Shown here: in pieces, positions 16,532 to 24,484 of the stretch | Layout: each line of letters begins with the position of its first letter | How positions within the stretch are numbered: the stretch's first letter is position 1 | NCBI GenBank assembly: GCA_042095835.1 | Contig: JBELML010000065.1 | Location: 1 to 32,712 of the forward strand | Length of the DNA: 32,712 nt | Origin: DATFKA01 sp042095835 | GTDB taxonomy: Bacteria; Bacteroidota; Bacteroidia; Chitinophagales; Saprospiraceae | Reading direction: 5' to 3' | Made by a program: the position numbers and the translations under genes | The notes under the pieces: generated by a model | What the model was told of the DNA's origin: nothing | The model's input: only the letters and a program-made list of their open reading frames with translations | Databases searched by the model: none

Positions 16532-17932
16532 TTAAATATGCAAAGGACGATCTCCGGTAGCAGCTAGAGCTGCCTCCTTGACTGCCTCTGCGTAAGTTGG
16601 ATGTGCATGAGACATACGTGCGATATCCTCCGCAGATGCGCGGAACTCCATTGCCGTCACGGCTTCTGCAATGAGATCTGCTACTCTTGGGCCGACCATG
16701 TGCACACCTAGTACTTCGTCGGTTTCTTTATGAGAAAGAATTTTCACCATTCCTTCTAAATCCATACTTGCTCTGGCGCGACCTAAGGCTTTCATCGGGA
16801 ATTTTCCTGATTTGTAGGGAATGCCTGCGTCTTTCAATTGCTGCTCGGTTTGTCCTACTGCGGCCACTTCTGGCCAGGTATACACTACGCCTGGTATGAG
16901 GTTATAATCAATATGTGGATGCTGCCCGGCCATGATTTCAGCAACGAGTACGCCTTCTTCTTCAGCTTTATGCGCTAGCATCGCGCCCTGGATAACGTCG
17001 CCAATCGCATAAACGCCAGGTACACTTGTTTGCAAATGTTGATCTACAGGGATTCTCCCACGATCATCGGTGGTGATGCCTATATTTTCTAAACCTAAGT
17101 TTTCGGTATAGGGTACTCGACCAATTGCCACTAGACAGTAATCTGCCTCTAGGGTGAAGGTGTCTTCACTATCTCGCTTCTGTACCTCCACTTTTACCTT
17201 GGTTTTAAGGCCGTCGACTTTGGTGACCATGTGCTTCAGGTGGAATTTGACACCCAACTTTTTCATAGATCGCATCAATTCTTTGCTGCAATCTTTGTCC
17301 ATACCTGGAATAATCCGGTCTAAGTACTCAACGACTTCTACTTCTGTACCCAAACGCGCATAAACGGATCCCAACTCTAGACCGATCACCCCTCCACCAA
17401 TGATGACCATTCGCTTAGGAACTTTGGTGATTTCTAAGGCTTCTGTTGAAGTGATGACTCTATTTCTATCGTAATTAAATACATCGGGAGTATTGGGTTT
17501 AGAACCCGTGGCGATGATCACCTTATCAGTTTCGATCTCTTCGGTTCCTCCCTCGTTCTTTTCAATTTTGATTTTATGGGCACTCACAAAAGAGCCGAAA
17601 CCGTAGTAAGTATCGATTTTGTTTTTCTTCATTAAAAACTCGACACCTTTTACGGTTTGAGATACGACCTCTGCTTTACGCTTGATCATTTGGGGCATAT
17701 TGACCTTCACTGAAGGTACTTCGATTCCGTGTTCTGCAAATTTACTCACGGCTGCGTGGTAGTGCTCAGAGGAATCTAGCAGTGCCTTAGAAGGGATACA
17801 ACCTACATTGAGGCAAGTGCCACCAAGAGACTTTTTCTCTATGATAGCCGTTTTCATTCCTAATTGTGCACACCGAATGGCGGCCACGTATCCACCGGGG
17901 CCAGAGCCAATGACTGTTACGTCATACTTCAT
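16532..17932 (-). CDS. lpdA: dihydrolipoyl dehydrogenase (E3)
   Basis: This 466-residue flavoprotein reoxidises dihydrolipoamide in the pyruvate, 2-oxoglutarate and branched-chain 2-oxoacid dehydrogenase complexes and in glycine cleavage. It shows the FAD-binding GSGPGGY (9-15), the redox disulfide in GGTCLNVGCIPSK (Cys40, Cys45), the NAD-binding GGGVIGLELGSVYARLG near 180, the second FAD motif YAIGDV, and the C-terminal dimer-interface catalytic pair His444-Glu449 (HAHPTYAE). Length is standard and no residue is missing. It is the last gene of the apparent holB-ricT-lpdA run (31 bases after ricT) and is followed by a strong terminator. odhB is in the same window but not in the same operon. 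Confidence 0.96.
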   Translation of the reverse strand: MKYDVTVIGSGPGGYVAAIRCAQLGMKTAIIEKKSLGGTCLNVGCIPSKALLDSSEHYHAAVSKFAEHGIEVPSVKVNMPQMIKRKAEVVSQTVKGVEFLMKKNKIDTYYGFGSFVSAHKIKIEKNEGGTEEIETDKVIIATGSKPNTPDVFNYDRNRVITSTEALEITKVPKRMVIIGGGVIGLELGSVYARLGTEVEVVEYLDRIIPGMDKDCSKELMRSMKKLGVKFHLKHMVTKVDGLKTKVKVEVQKRDSEDTFTLEADYCLVAIGRVPYTENLGLENIGITTDDRGRIPVDQHLQTSVPGVYAIGDVIQGAMLAHKAEEEGVLVAEIMAGQHPHIDYNLIPGVVYTWPEVAAVGQTEQQLKDAGIPYKSGKFPMKALGRARASMDLEGMVKILSHKETDEVLGVHMVGPRVADLIAEAVTAMEFRASAEDIARMSHAHPTYAEAVKEAALAATGDRPLHI

Positions 17933-17963
17933 TTTGATTAGGTTTTTTGTTTGCCGTTACCGA

Positions 17964-19391
17964 CTAATCTTTCTTTGTATTATCGTTATTATTTTTATTG
18001 GGATTGTTCCGCTTTTTGTTGCGCCAATTCCTGTTTTTACGTCCCTTGTTTCTACTATTAGAAGAAGTCTTGTTATTCTCCGTTTTGCTATCTCCTTGAT
18101 CCTTCTGCCCTCCTGAGTTACTCTGATTCTTGGTTTGGGAATTGTTGCTCTTATTCGGACGTTTTTTAGCTTGATTTTGTTGACCTGGTTGGTCCTTTTT
18201 TTCTTTGTTTTGCCTTTGGTTGCGACCTCCTCTGTTTTGGCCTTTGCGTCGGTTATTGCGGTTGCCGCGTTTTTTCTTTTTACGGCGACGCTCCTCGGGT
18301 AATTCTATTTCTCCGGTGACATCTGCGAAATCGAATTCTTCTTCCGCATCTGGGAAAACCAGTTCAGTTCGGAGCAAGGATAAGTCAAAGTTGTAAACCC
18401 CAGCCTTGTTTTCTCGGATGATTTCAGCTACTTTATCTACGGGCAAAGGATAGACCTTGCCGCGCTCGCCTTCTAAGATGTAGAACATAATCTTCTTGAA
18501 AATGTCTGTCTTGATTAGAATGGCGTTGCCTTTTGTAGTTTTTAATCTTTCTCCGCCTTCAGGAAAATCTTCTAGAGCTTCTAAGTAGGTGTCTAATTCA
18601 TAATTCAGACAACACTTCAAGCGACCACATTGACCAGATAATTTAGCCTGATTAATCGCGAGGTTTTGGTAGCGGGCTGCCGAAGTAGATACCGACTTGA
18701 AGTCAGAAAGCCAGGTAGAGCAGCAGAGTTCTCGTCCGCAAGATCCTACGCCTCCAATCCTGGCGGATTCTTGACGGGCACCAATTTGGCGCATTTCAAT
18801 CTTCACCTTAAACTCTTTGGCAAAGTGGCGAATCAACTCTCTAAAGTCTACGCGCCCATCAGCCGTATAGTAGAAAGTAGCTTTGCGTTTATCACCCTGA
18901 TATTCGATATCGCCAACCTTCATATCCAGACCTAGCGTACGGGAGATTGCTCTTGATCTCACCAGCGTAGGTTTCTCCAGGCTTCTAGCTTCATGGAGTC
19001 GCTCCAAATCTCTATCGTTAGCTCGGCGGATGATGGAATGCATGACATCATCTTCCTTGGCTCGTTTCTTTTTCATTTGTAGCCGCACTAGATCTCCTGA
19101 TAGCGTAATGGTGCCAATATCGTAGCCATTGCCCGTCTCAACGACGACCCAATCTCCTGTGATAGTACGAATATGGTCCGGCACACGGTAGAAACTTTTA
19201 CGCGCGCCATTTTTAAAACTCACCTCTACTATGCCAAGAGGTACGGCATCAGTAATGTCTAAATTAGAGAGCCAATCAAATGTATTTAAGCGATTACAAC
19301 CTCCAGTTGAGCAATTGCCGTTGCTACCACAACCTGAGGGTTTCCCATCTTTACTCGTCGTTGTACATACTGTACATCCTTTACATCCCAT
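17964..19391 (-). CDS. ricT: PSP1/RicT-family protein with basic Asn/Gln-rich tail
   Basis: 475 residues. A Cys-rich N-terminus (Cys3, 6, 9, 21, 27, 32) precedes the PSP1 core (about 50-300), with the conserved CGRELCCSTWL (Cys218, 223, 224) and CGRLKCCLNYE (Cys255, 260, 261). In Bacillus the homologue (YaaT/RicT) forms an Fe-S cluster complex with RicA and RicF that affects RNase Y-dependent RNA processing and development. No ricA or ricF is seen here. Residues from about 367 to 475 form a disordered Lys/Arg/Asn/Gln/Gly tail typical of Bacteroidota members, which suggests RNA binding (inference). It lies between holB (70 bases upstream) and lpdA (31 bases downstream). The holB-ricT neighbourhood is common across bacteria. 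Confidence 0.88.
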   Translation of the reverse strand: MGCKGCTVCTTTSKDGKPSGCGSNGNCSTGGCNRLNTFDWLSNLDITDAVPLGIVEVSFKNGARKSFYRVPDHIRTITGDWVVVETGNGYDIGTITLSGDLVRLQMKKKRAKEDDVMHSIIRRANDRDLERLHEARSLEKPTLVRSRAISRTLGLDMKVGDIEYQGDKRKATFYYTADGRVDFRELIRHFAKEFKVKIEMRQIGARQESARIGGVGSCGRELCCSTWLSDFKSVSTSAARYQNLAINQAKLSGQCGRLKCCLNYELDTYLEALEDFPEGGERLKTTKGNAILIKTDIFKKIMFYILEGERGKVYPLPVDKVAEIIRENKAGVYNFDLSLLRTELVFPDAEEEFDFADVTGEIELPEERRRKKKKRGNRNNRRKGQNRGGRNQRQNKEKKDQPGQQNQAKKRPNKSNNSQTKNQSNSGGQKDQGDSKTENNKTSSNSRNKGRKNRNWRNKKRNNPNKNNNDNTKKD

Positions 19392-19461
19392 GATCGTTCA
19401 GTTTATATAATGATGTAGTGACAGCTACCTGATATTGTACAGGTACGATCTCTCTACCTCT

Positions 19462-20613
19462 TTATGTCCTATTATTTACTAAGTTACTGCCCTTCGCTTT
19501 TGCTTTAGGGCGTTTAATTATTTTTGAAAGCTGGATGGATGCATCCAACATTATGATTTTCGGGTTGCCATTTCTTTCTATATGATAGGCGGCATCCTGG
19601 AATAAGTCCATCATCTCTCCTACCTGATCAATGCCTAGTACATTGGTTAAATTTTGTGCCGTTTTTAACTCATTAGCACCTAATCTGACCCGCGCTGCTG
19701 GATTGATTTTTTGCTGTAAAAATTCTCTGATAAAAAATAGCGCATATTGAAAAAATTGCTTCTGATTTTCTCTTCCCAATTTTGCAAAAGCTTCGCTCCA
19801 AGTAGCCATTTGTACTCCATTGGCTTTATAGGCTTTGCGAAGCCAATCTAAAAGCATTTGCGCATTATCATTTTCTTTGGTCGAGGCCAATTTTTGAGCT
19901 TCGTTATAATTGCCATCCGCGAGGTAAGCAATCCGCTTCAACTGCTCGTCTTCTATATCTTTGAACTGTTGACTCAAAGCAGTGATAATTTCCTGATCAT
20001 CGGGTGCTTTGACCTTCATAATTTGGCATCGAGAGAGAATCGTATTGAGGATGAGCTCCGCATTTTGAGCGACTAAGATGTAGTAGGTGTCCTGCGGTGG
20101 TTCTTCAATGATTTTGAGCAAGCGATTTCCTTCTTTTGCCAGATATTCCGGCAGCCAGATGATCATTATCTTCGCTTTGCCTTCGAAGGTTTTAAGGCTC
20201 AGCTTCTTGATAATCGCCATGCACTCTTCCTTCGTGATATTACCTTGTTTGTTCTCTGCGCCGATGTATTGTAGCCAATCATTGGCGTTGAGGTAAGGGT
20301 TTTCGGAAAGTACGGCTCGCCATTGGGCGATGTATTGGTCGCTAGTTGCTTTGGAGCCTACCGTTGGAAAGACAAAGTGCAGATCAGGGTGCTGCCATTT
20401 GCTCAATTTCAAGCAAGACCTACACTGTCCGCAAGATTCGTTGGAGCTACTATTTTCGCATAAGATAAATTGGGCTAAAGCCAGCGCTGCGGTCAGCTTG
20501 CCACAGCCTTCAGGGCCTAGCAGGAGTAGGGCATGGGGCATCCTTTGGTTGTGCCACATGGCCAGCAACTGGTTTATAAAATCTTTTTGTCCAATTAAAT
20601 CCTTAAAATGCAT
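19462..20613 (-). CDS. holB: DNA polymerase III clamp loader subunit delta'
   Basis: This 383-residue AAA+ family clamp-loader protein shows a P-loop-like GPEGCGKL (33-40), a zinc module with four cysteines (Cys52, 61, 64, 67 in CENSSSNESCGQCRSC), HPDLHFVFP, a Walker B-like IMIIWLPEYL, EEPPQDTYYILVA, and the SRC motif in ILSRCQIM. It helps load the beta clamp at the replication fork. The start ATG is 12 bases from a perfect 19-bp dyad. It leads the apparent holB-ricT-lpdA operon. Its ending (KIIKRPKAKAKGS) is basic. Confidence 0.92.
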   Translation of the reverse strand: MHFKDLIGQKDFINQLLAMWHNQRMPHALLLLGPEGCGKLTAALALAQFILCENSSSNESCGQCRSCLKLSKWQHPDLHFVFPTVGSKATSDQYIAQWRAVLSENPYLNANDWLQYIGAENKQGNITKEECMAIIKKLSLKTFEGKAKIMIIWLPEYLAKEGNRLLKIIEEPPQDTYYILVAQNAELILNTILSRCQIMKVKAPDDQEIITALSQQFKDIEDEQLKRIAYLADGNYNEAQKLASTKENDNAQMLLDWLRKAYKANGVQMATWSEAFAKLGRENQKQFFQYALFFIREFLQQKINPAARVRLGANELKTAQNLTNVLGIDQVGEMMDLFQDAAYHIERNGNPKIIMLDASIQLSKIIKRPKAKAKGSNLVNNRT

Positions 20614-20624
20614 AATTCTCTAAT

Positions 20625-20643
20625 AGTATTACTTAGTAATACT
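20625..20643 (-). promoter_or_regulatory. 19-bp perfect dyad just upstream of holB
   Basis: AGTATTACTTAGTAATACT has 8-base arms around TTA, centred about 21 bases before the holB ATG. It has the size and symmetry of a repressor operator or a leader hairpin. No regulator can be assigned. Confidence 0.45.
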
Positions 20644-20648
20644 CCAAT

Positions 20649-20783
20649 AATAACTTATTGATTTTGATGGAATCTTTTAATCCAATACATCGTTATAAAG
20701 CCTCGATGATGCTAGGCATCATCTACTTTTTATGCCTTGTCTTGAATTAAAATCTTCTCGATCAAAATACGATACTTATTTTT
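20649..20783. repeat. 3'-end palindromic element, copy 1
   Basis: AATAACTTATTGATTTTGAT at the left and AATCTTCTCGATCAAAATAC at the right form imperfect inverted arms. A central stem TGATGC...GCATCA is flanked by AAAG and CTTTTT runs. The same layout recurs at 21861-22020 and, inverted, at 30777-30912. This copy follows the stop of the glutathione peroxidase gene. Confidence 0.85.
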
Positions 20784-20820
20784 CGACTATTACTAACGAG
20801 AATAAATAGCAAGAAGTGTA

Positions 20821-21306
20821 TCAGTTTATAGCAAAATGACGCATGAGTGCATCGTCGAAAGGACTCACACTGGAAGGAAAATGATCAATCAAATGCCCTT
20901 TTTCGTCAAGCAGGAATTTATTGAAATTCCAGTTGACGCTAGCATCTTTAACACCATTCTGGTGTCGGGAAGTGAGCCATTGATACAAAGGATGCACAGG
21001 TTCCTTTTTAATATTCATTTTCTTACTTAGTAAAAAACGAACACCGTAATTGATCTCACAAAAATGCTGAATGGCGTTTTCATCGCCTGGTTCTTGTCCA
21101 CCAAAATCATTCGACGGACAGCCTATGATAATTAATTGATCTTTTATTGCTTCGTAAAGCTCCTGAAGCTGGGCATATTGCGGTGTAAAACCACACTCGG
21201 ATGCGACATTTACGATCAGGATCTTCTTCCCCACATAATCGCTCAATGCGATTTGCTTCCCACTAATTCCTTCTATTGTCAATTTATGAATAGAATGATC
21301 TTCCAT
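20821..21306 (-). CDS. glutathione peroxidase-like thiol peroxidase
   Basis: 161 residues from the ATG at 21306. A longer frame would need a TTG at 21324. It is a thioredoxin-fold peroxidase with the peroxidatic cysteine in NVASECGFTPQY (Cys38) and the catalytic partners Gln71 (GGQEPG), Trp126 and Asn127 (NWNFNKFL). Cysteine replaces selenocysteine. As in other bacterial members it probably uses thioredoxin, not glutathione, and removes organic hydroperoxides. Cys63 in GCPSNDF is a possible second thiol. The likely place is the cytoplasm, since no signal peptide is seen. It is divergent from the pterin synthase gene and monocistronic, and is followed by copy 1 of the palindromic element. Confidence 0.92.
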   Translation of the reverse strand: MEDHSIHKLTIEGISGKQIALSDYVGKKILIVNVASECGFTPQYAQLQELYEAIKDQLIIIGCPSNDFGGQEPGDENAIQHFCEINYGVRFLLSKKMNIKKEPVHPLYQWLTSRHQNGVKDASVNWNFNKFLLDEKGHLIDHFPSSVSPFDDALMRHFAIN

Positions 21307-21440
21307 TACAATTATTCTCAACAACCAAAATTAACTCTGGTTATTGGTAAAAATATGTATTTCAGGGCCTGAACACAAATTATATGCCTAGATTTTTACA
21401 AACCAAAGTGCTGATCTGTTGTTGAGCAAAGAAAAACTAT

Positions 21441-21848
21441 ATGCGAATCGCAGTATATCGCAAGGCCCATTTCAATGCAGCGCATCGCTTGTACAACCCG
21501 AATTGGTCGGATGAAAAGAATGAAGCTGTTTTTGGACTTTGTAATAATCCGAACTATCATGGGCATAATTATGACTTAGAAGTGAAAGTCGTTGGCGAGG
21601 TAGATCCCGAGACAGGCTACCTGATTGATTTAAAAATTTTAAAGGATTTGATTAAGTCTGAAGTGGAAGATCGGTTCGATCATAAGAACCTGAATTTGGA
21701 TACAGAGGAGTTTCGAGAATTGAATCCTACCGCTGAAAATATTTGCTATGTAATTTGGCAAAAATTGAGGGCTAAACTGGATGGAAAGTATGATCTAGTT
21801 GTAAGGCTCTTTGAAACGCCCAGGAATTTTGTGGAATACCCAGCTTAG
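21441..21848 (+). CDS. 6-pyruvoyl-tetrahydropterin synthase / QueD family protein
   Basis: 135 residues with every family hallmark: zinc ligands His15 (HFNAAHRL), His40 and His42 (YHGHNY), catalytic Cys34 (GLCNNPN), the Asp80-His81 pair (DHKNLN), PTAEN, and the substrate-binding Glu125 (FETPRNF). It converts dihydroneopterin triphosphate either to 6-pyruvoyl-tetrahydropterin (tetrahydrobiopterin route) or to 6-carboxy-tetrahydropterin (queuosine route). The CNNPNxHGHNY and DHKNLN wording is closer to the animal-type PTPS than to E. coli QueD, but no sepiapterin reductase, folE or queC/E gene is nearby to decide. It is divergent from the peroxidase gene; copy 2 of the palindromic element follows. 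Confidence 0.9.
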   Translation: MRIAVYRKAHFNAAHRLYNPNWSDEKNEAVFGLCNNPNYHGHNYDLEVKVVGEVDPETGYLIDLKILKDLIKSEVEDRFDHKNLNLDTEEFRELNPTAENICYVIWQKLRAKLDGKYDLVVRLFETPRNFVEYPA

Positions 21849-21860
21849 GATCAATTAAAA

Positions 21861-22020
21861 AATAACTTATCAATTTTGATGGAATCTTCCCGACCTATAA
21901 GTCGGGACAGGCTTGCTCTAATACTTCGTTAAAAAGCCTCGCTGATGCCCTGCATCATCTACGTTTTTTGCCTCGTCTTAAAACAAAATCTTCTCGATCA
22001 AAATGCGCAATTTATTCTTT
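21861..22020. repeat. 3'-end palindromic element, copy 2, with inserted hairpin module
   Basis: It aligns with copy 1 from AATAACTTATCAATTTTGAT through TCTTCTCGATCAAAATGCG. It differs by about 30 extra bases after GATGGAATCTT (near 21888-21918), which contain the perfect hairpin CCCGAC-CTATAA-GTCGGG followed by ACAGGCTTGCTC. It lies between the convergent pterin synthase and odhB genes. Confidence 0.85.
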
Positions 22021-22052
22021 ACCTGATCCTTAGAAATGGCGCGATTAGGCAT

Positions 22053-22095
22053 AAAAAATGGGCCGTCCCAAATTATTCGGGAGGCCCCATTTTTT
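22053..22095. terminator. bidirectional terminator between the pterin synthase gene and odhB
   Basis: AAAAAATGGGCCGTCCC pairs with GGGAGGCCCCATTTTTT around a 9-base loop. Both strands end in T runs. It starts 6 bases past the odhB stop and also serves the convergent gene. Confidence 0.92.
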
Positions 22096-22101
22096 ATTAT
22101 C

Positions 22102-23352
22102 TTATAAATCCAGTAGTAACTTTCCTGGATCTTCTAATAACTCTTTCACGCGTACCAAGAAAGTAACCGAAGAACTTCCATCAATCACTCGGTGATCATA
22201 GGAAAGCGCCACGTACATCATTGGGCGAATCTGTACTTCTCCATCTATGACCATCGCACGCTGCTTGATACCATGCATGCCTAAAATCGCAGACTGCGGT
22301 TCATTAAGAATGGGTGTACTCAATAAAGAGCCAAAGATACCACCATTGGTAATCGTGAACGTACCGCCCGTCATTTCTTCCAAAGTCAAAGAGCCTTCTC
22401 TAGCTTTTCCAGCAAGGGCTTTAATTTTATGCTCGACCTCTGCGAAAGTGAGCGACTCGACATTATGTACAGGTGGTACCACTAGACCAGTAGATGTAGA
22501 AATAGCAATGGATATATCTGCGTAATCGTGATAGATAACTTCGTTGCCATCTAGAGAGGCGTTGACCTGAGGCATCTCAATCAATGCTTTGGCACAGGCT
22601 TTCGCAAATAGAGACATAAAGCCTAGCTTGATGCCGTATTTCTCAACAAATTGCTCCTGATAGCGCTTTCTAAGCTTCATCACTTCTGACAAGTCGATCT
22701 CGTTAAAAGTGGTGAGCATCGCCGTTGTGTTCTTGGCACTTACCAATCGCTTGGCGATGGTACGGCGCATTCGGCTTAGTTTTTCTCTACGTGTATTTCT
22801 GCTGAAAGCTTCTGCCGGGCGCACATTGACTACAGGCGCGGGTGCTTCCTTTTTAGCAGGCGGTGCAGGCGCAGTAGCAGGTTTATTTTGTGCCGCTTGT
22901 TGAGCATCTGCCTTGGTGATTCTTCCATCTTTACCAGTACCGTTGACGGTAGCAGGATCCACTTGATTCTCGGTAAGAATCTTTTTAGCTGCTGGCGAAG
23001 GGTGCCCAGTTGCATAATTGGTAGTAGCTGGAGTTGGAGCCGACTCTTGCTCAGGCGTAGTTTCAGCAGCACTAGTTGTTTCTTCTGCTGGCTTTGCTTC
23101 TGCTTTGGCAGCACTTGTGTCAATGGTAGCCACAACCGCTCCAATTTCTAAATCATCGCCTTCACTAGCGACATATTTGAGGATGCCAGCTGCTTCAGAA
23201 GGAAACTCTAATGTGGCTTTGTCAGATTCAAATTCACAGATCGGTTCATCTAAGGCTACATAGTCGCCCTCGTTTTTTAACCAGGCGGCGAGGGTGACTT
23301 CAGTGATAGACTCCCCGATTGTGGGTACTTTTAATTCTACTATTTTGCTCAT
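22102..23352 (-). CDS. odhB: dihydrolipoyllysine-residue succinyltransferase, E2 of 2-oxoglutarate dehydrogenase
   Basis: 416 residues. One N-terminal lipoyl domain (1-78) carries the lipoylated Lys45 in FESDKATLEF. An Ala/Pro/Glu linker follows, then the peripheral subunit-binding domain (about 115-150, HPSPAAKKIL...GKDGRITKAD). A second flexible linker leads to the C-terminal acyltransferase domain (about 185-416), with catalytic His387 and Asp391 in YDHRVIDG. A single lipoyl domain and the succinyltransferase-like core point to the 2-oxoglutarate complex rather than pyruvate. The E1 gene (sucA/odhA) is not next to it: the gene to the right is an unrelated operon on the same strand. A promoter-like sequence lies 36 bases before the ATG. 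Confidence 0.93.
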   Translation of the reverse strand: MSKIVELKVPTIGESITEVTLAAWLKNEGDYVALDEPICEFESDKATLEFPSEAAGILKYVASEGDDLEIGAVVATIDTSAAKAEAKPAEETTSAAETTPEQESAPTPATTNYATGHPSPAAKKILTENQVDPATVNGTGKDGRITKADAQQAAQNKPATAPAPPAKKEAPAPVVNVRPAEAFSRNTRREKLSRMRRTIAKRLVSAKNTTAMLTTFNEIDLSEVMKLRKRYQEQFVEKYGIKLGFMSLFAKACAKALIEMPQVNASLDGNEVIYHDYADISIAISTSTGLVVPPVHNVESLTFAEVEHKIKALAGKAREGSLTLEEMTGGTFTITNGGIFGSLLSTPILNEPQSAILGMHGIKQRAMVIDGEVQIRPMMYVALSYDHRVIDGSSSVTFLVRVKELLEDPGKLLLDL

Positions 23353-23387
23353 CGTTTACTTGATCAAGATGGATAAAAATGTGTCCA

Positions 23388-23419
23388 CAAACTTGCAGTA
23401 ATTGTATTAATAAAACAAA
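23388..23419 (-). promoter_or_regulatory. probable odhB promoter
   Basis: On the minus strand, TTTG (23419-23416), 20 bases, then CAAGTTTG (23395-23388). This matches the Bacteroidota housekeeping consensus TTTG-N19-TAnnTTTG except for the first base of the -7 box and one extra spacer base. Its distance to the ATG is plausible. Confidence 0.45.
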
Positions 23420-23484
23420 AAATCGACAAGTAAATTCTAGGGGCTACCCTTGAATACAGACATTTCTAGTTTCACAACCGCAGC

Positions 23485-24450
23485 TTAAGGCAAAAAGTTG
23501 AAGCGATAGATCGTTCCTTTGCCGCCTTTTCCTTCATTTGAAATAAAAAGATGGCCGTTTTTATCAAAACAGATGCCTTCGGGTTGTTCGTGGATAGACT
23601 TTTTGAGTTTTTCAATATGCTTAATCGTTCCATCTCGATCCAAGATCATTAAGATTTTACCTACCGATGAAAGGATATACATTTCTCTTGTCTTCGGATG
23701 AATCGCTATCGCTGATGGGCTGAAACCGAAAGTAGACTCGCCGGGCGCAAAAAACGCATTTAGTTTTTCCAGCTTTCGAATCAATGGATCAGTCTTAAGG
23801 TAATTGTTGACATCATCCAACTTAATAATATACTTTGGACGAATGTCTAACTCCATTTTTTTGAGGTCAAAGCGATAAATCGCTTTAGTCATTGCAAACT
23901 CTTCTCCTTCGCCAGCAGCAGCTTTACAGGCCAGTAGCAACTCTTGTTTTTGACTGTCATACGCCAAACCTTCGACATCATTGGTCGATCCAAGCAAGGT
24001 GTTGTATTTAGTGACATCGGGTACATCCGTGCCGTTCATTTTTATTTGATAAAGGGTACCTGTGCTTTTTACGACAAAAATTCCTTGCGGTGTGAATTCA
24101 ACACCTTCATAATCACCATCTTTCCAAAACTTAAGCTCTTTGGTCACCTCCCCACTCTTTTTATCAATCCAGAAGACCTTGCCGTCTTCGTCTTGTATTG
24201 CAAGTAGGTAGTTATTATCCGCTGAAAAACTAAGCCCTGAAATTTCCTCCAAGCGCCCTGGTAATTTGATGACTTGGTTGGGATCATCTAATTGATAGGA
24301 TATCTTATATGCATTGGAAGCCATGGAGTCTGACTGTTGTTGAGGAGCTTGAATAATTGGTTTGTCGCTTGGCGTGGTGCAAGCCGAAAGGCTACAAATC
24401 CCGCAGAGGGTGAGTAGCCCGATCATCGTATAAAGCCCTAAATTTTTCAT
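23485..24450 (-). CDS. lipoprotein with SdiA-regulated-type beta-propeller
   Basis: 321 residues from the ATG at 24450. The open frame extends 2 codons to a TTG. A lipoprotein signal ends in CSLSAC (Cys24). The rest is a propeller of the SdiA-regulated family: LPGRLEEISGLSFS, YEGVEFTPQGIFVV, TNDVEGLAYDSQKQELLLAC and PEGICFDKNGHLFISNEG are the repeated blades. The function of the family is not settled; it resembles phytase-like and strictosidine synthase-like propellers. It is likely on the periplasmic face of a membrane. It lies 34 bases after the FdhF/YdeP-like gene on the same strand, so cotranscription is likely. Confidence 0.82.
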   Translation of the reverse strand: MKNLGLYTMIGLLTLCGICSLSACTTPSDKPIIQAPQQQSDSMASNAYKISYQLDDPNQVIKLPGRLEEISGLSFSADNNYLLAIQDEDGKVFWIDKKSGEVTKELKFWKDGDYEGVEFTPQGIFVVKSTGTLYQIKMNGTDVPDVTKYNTLLGSTNDVEGLAYDSQKQELLLACKAAAGEGEEFAMTKAIYRFDLKKMELDIRPKYIIKLDDVNNYLKTDPLIRKLEKLNAFFAPGESTFGFSPSAIAIHPKTREMYILSSVGKILMILDRDGTIKHIEKLKKSIHEQPEGICFDKNGHLFISNEGKGGKGTIYRFNFLP

Positions 24451-24484
24451 ATCCAATCATTTATTTAATACCATCTGGTAGGTC

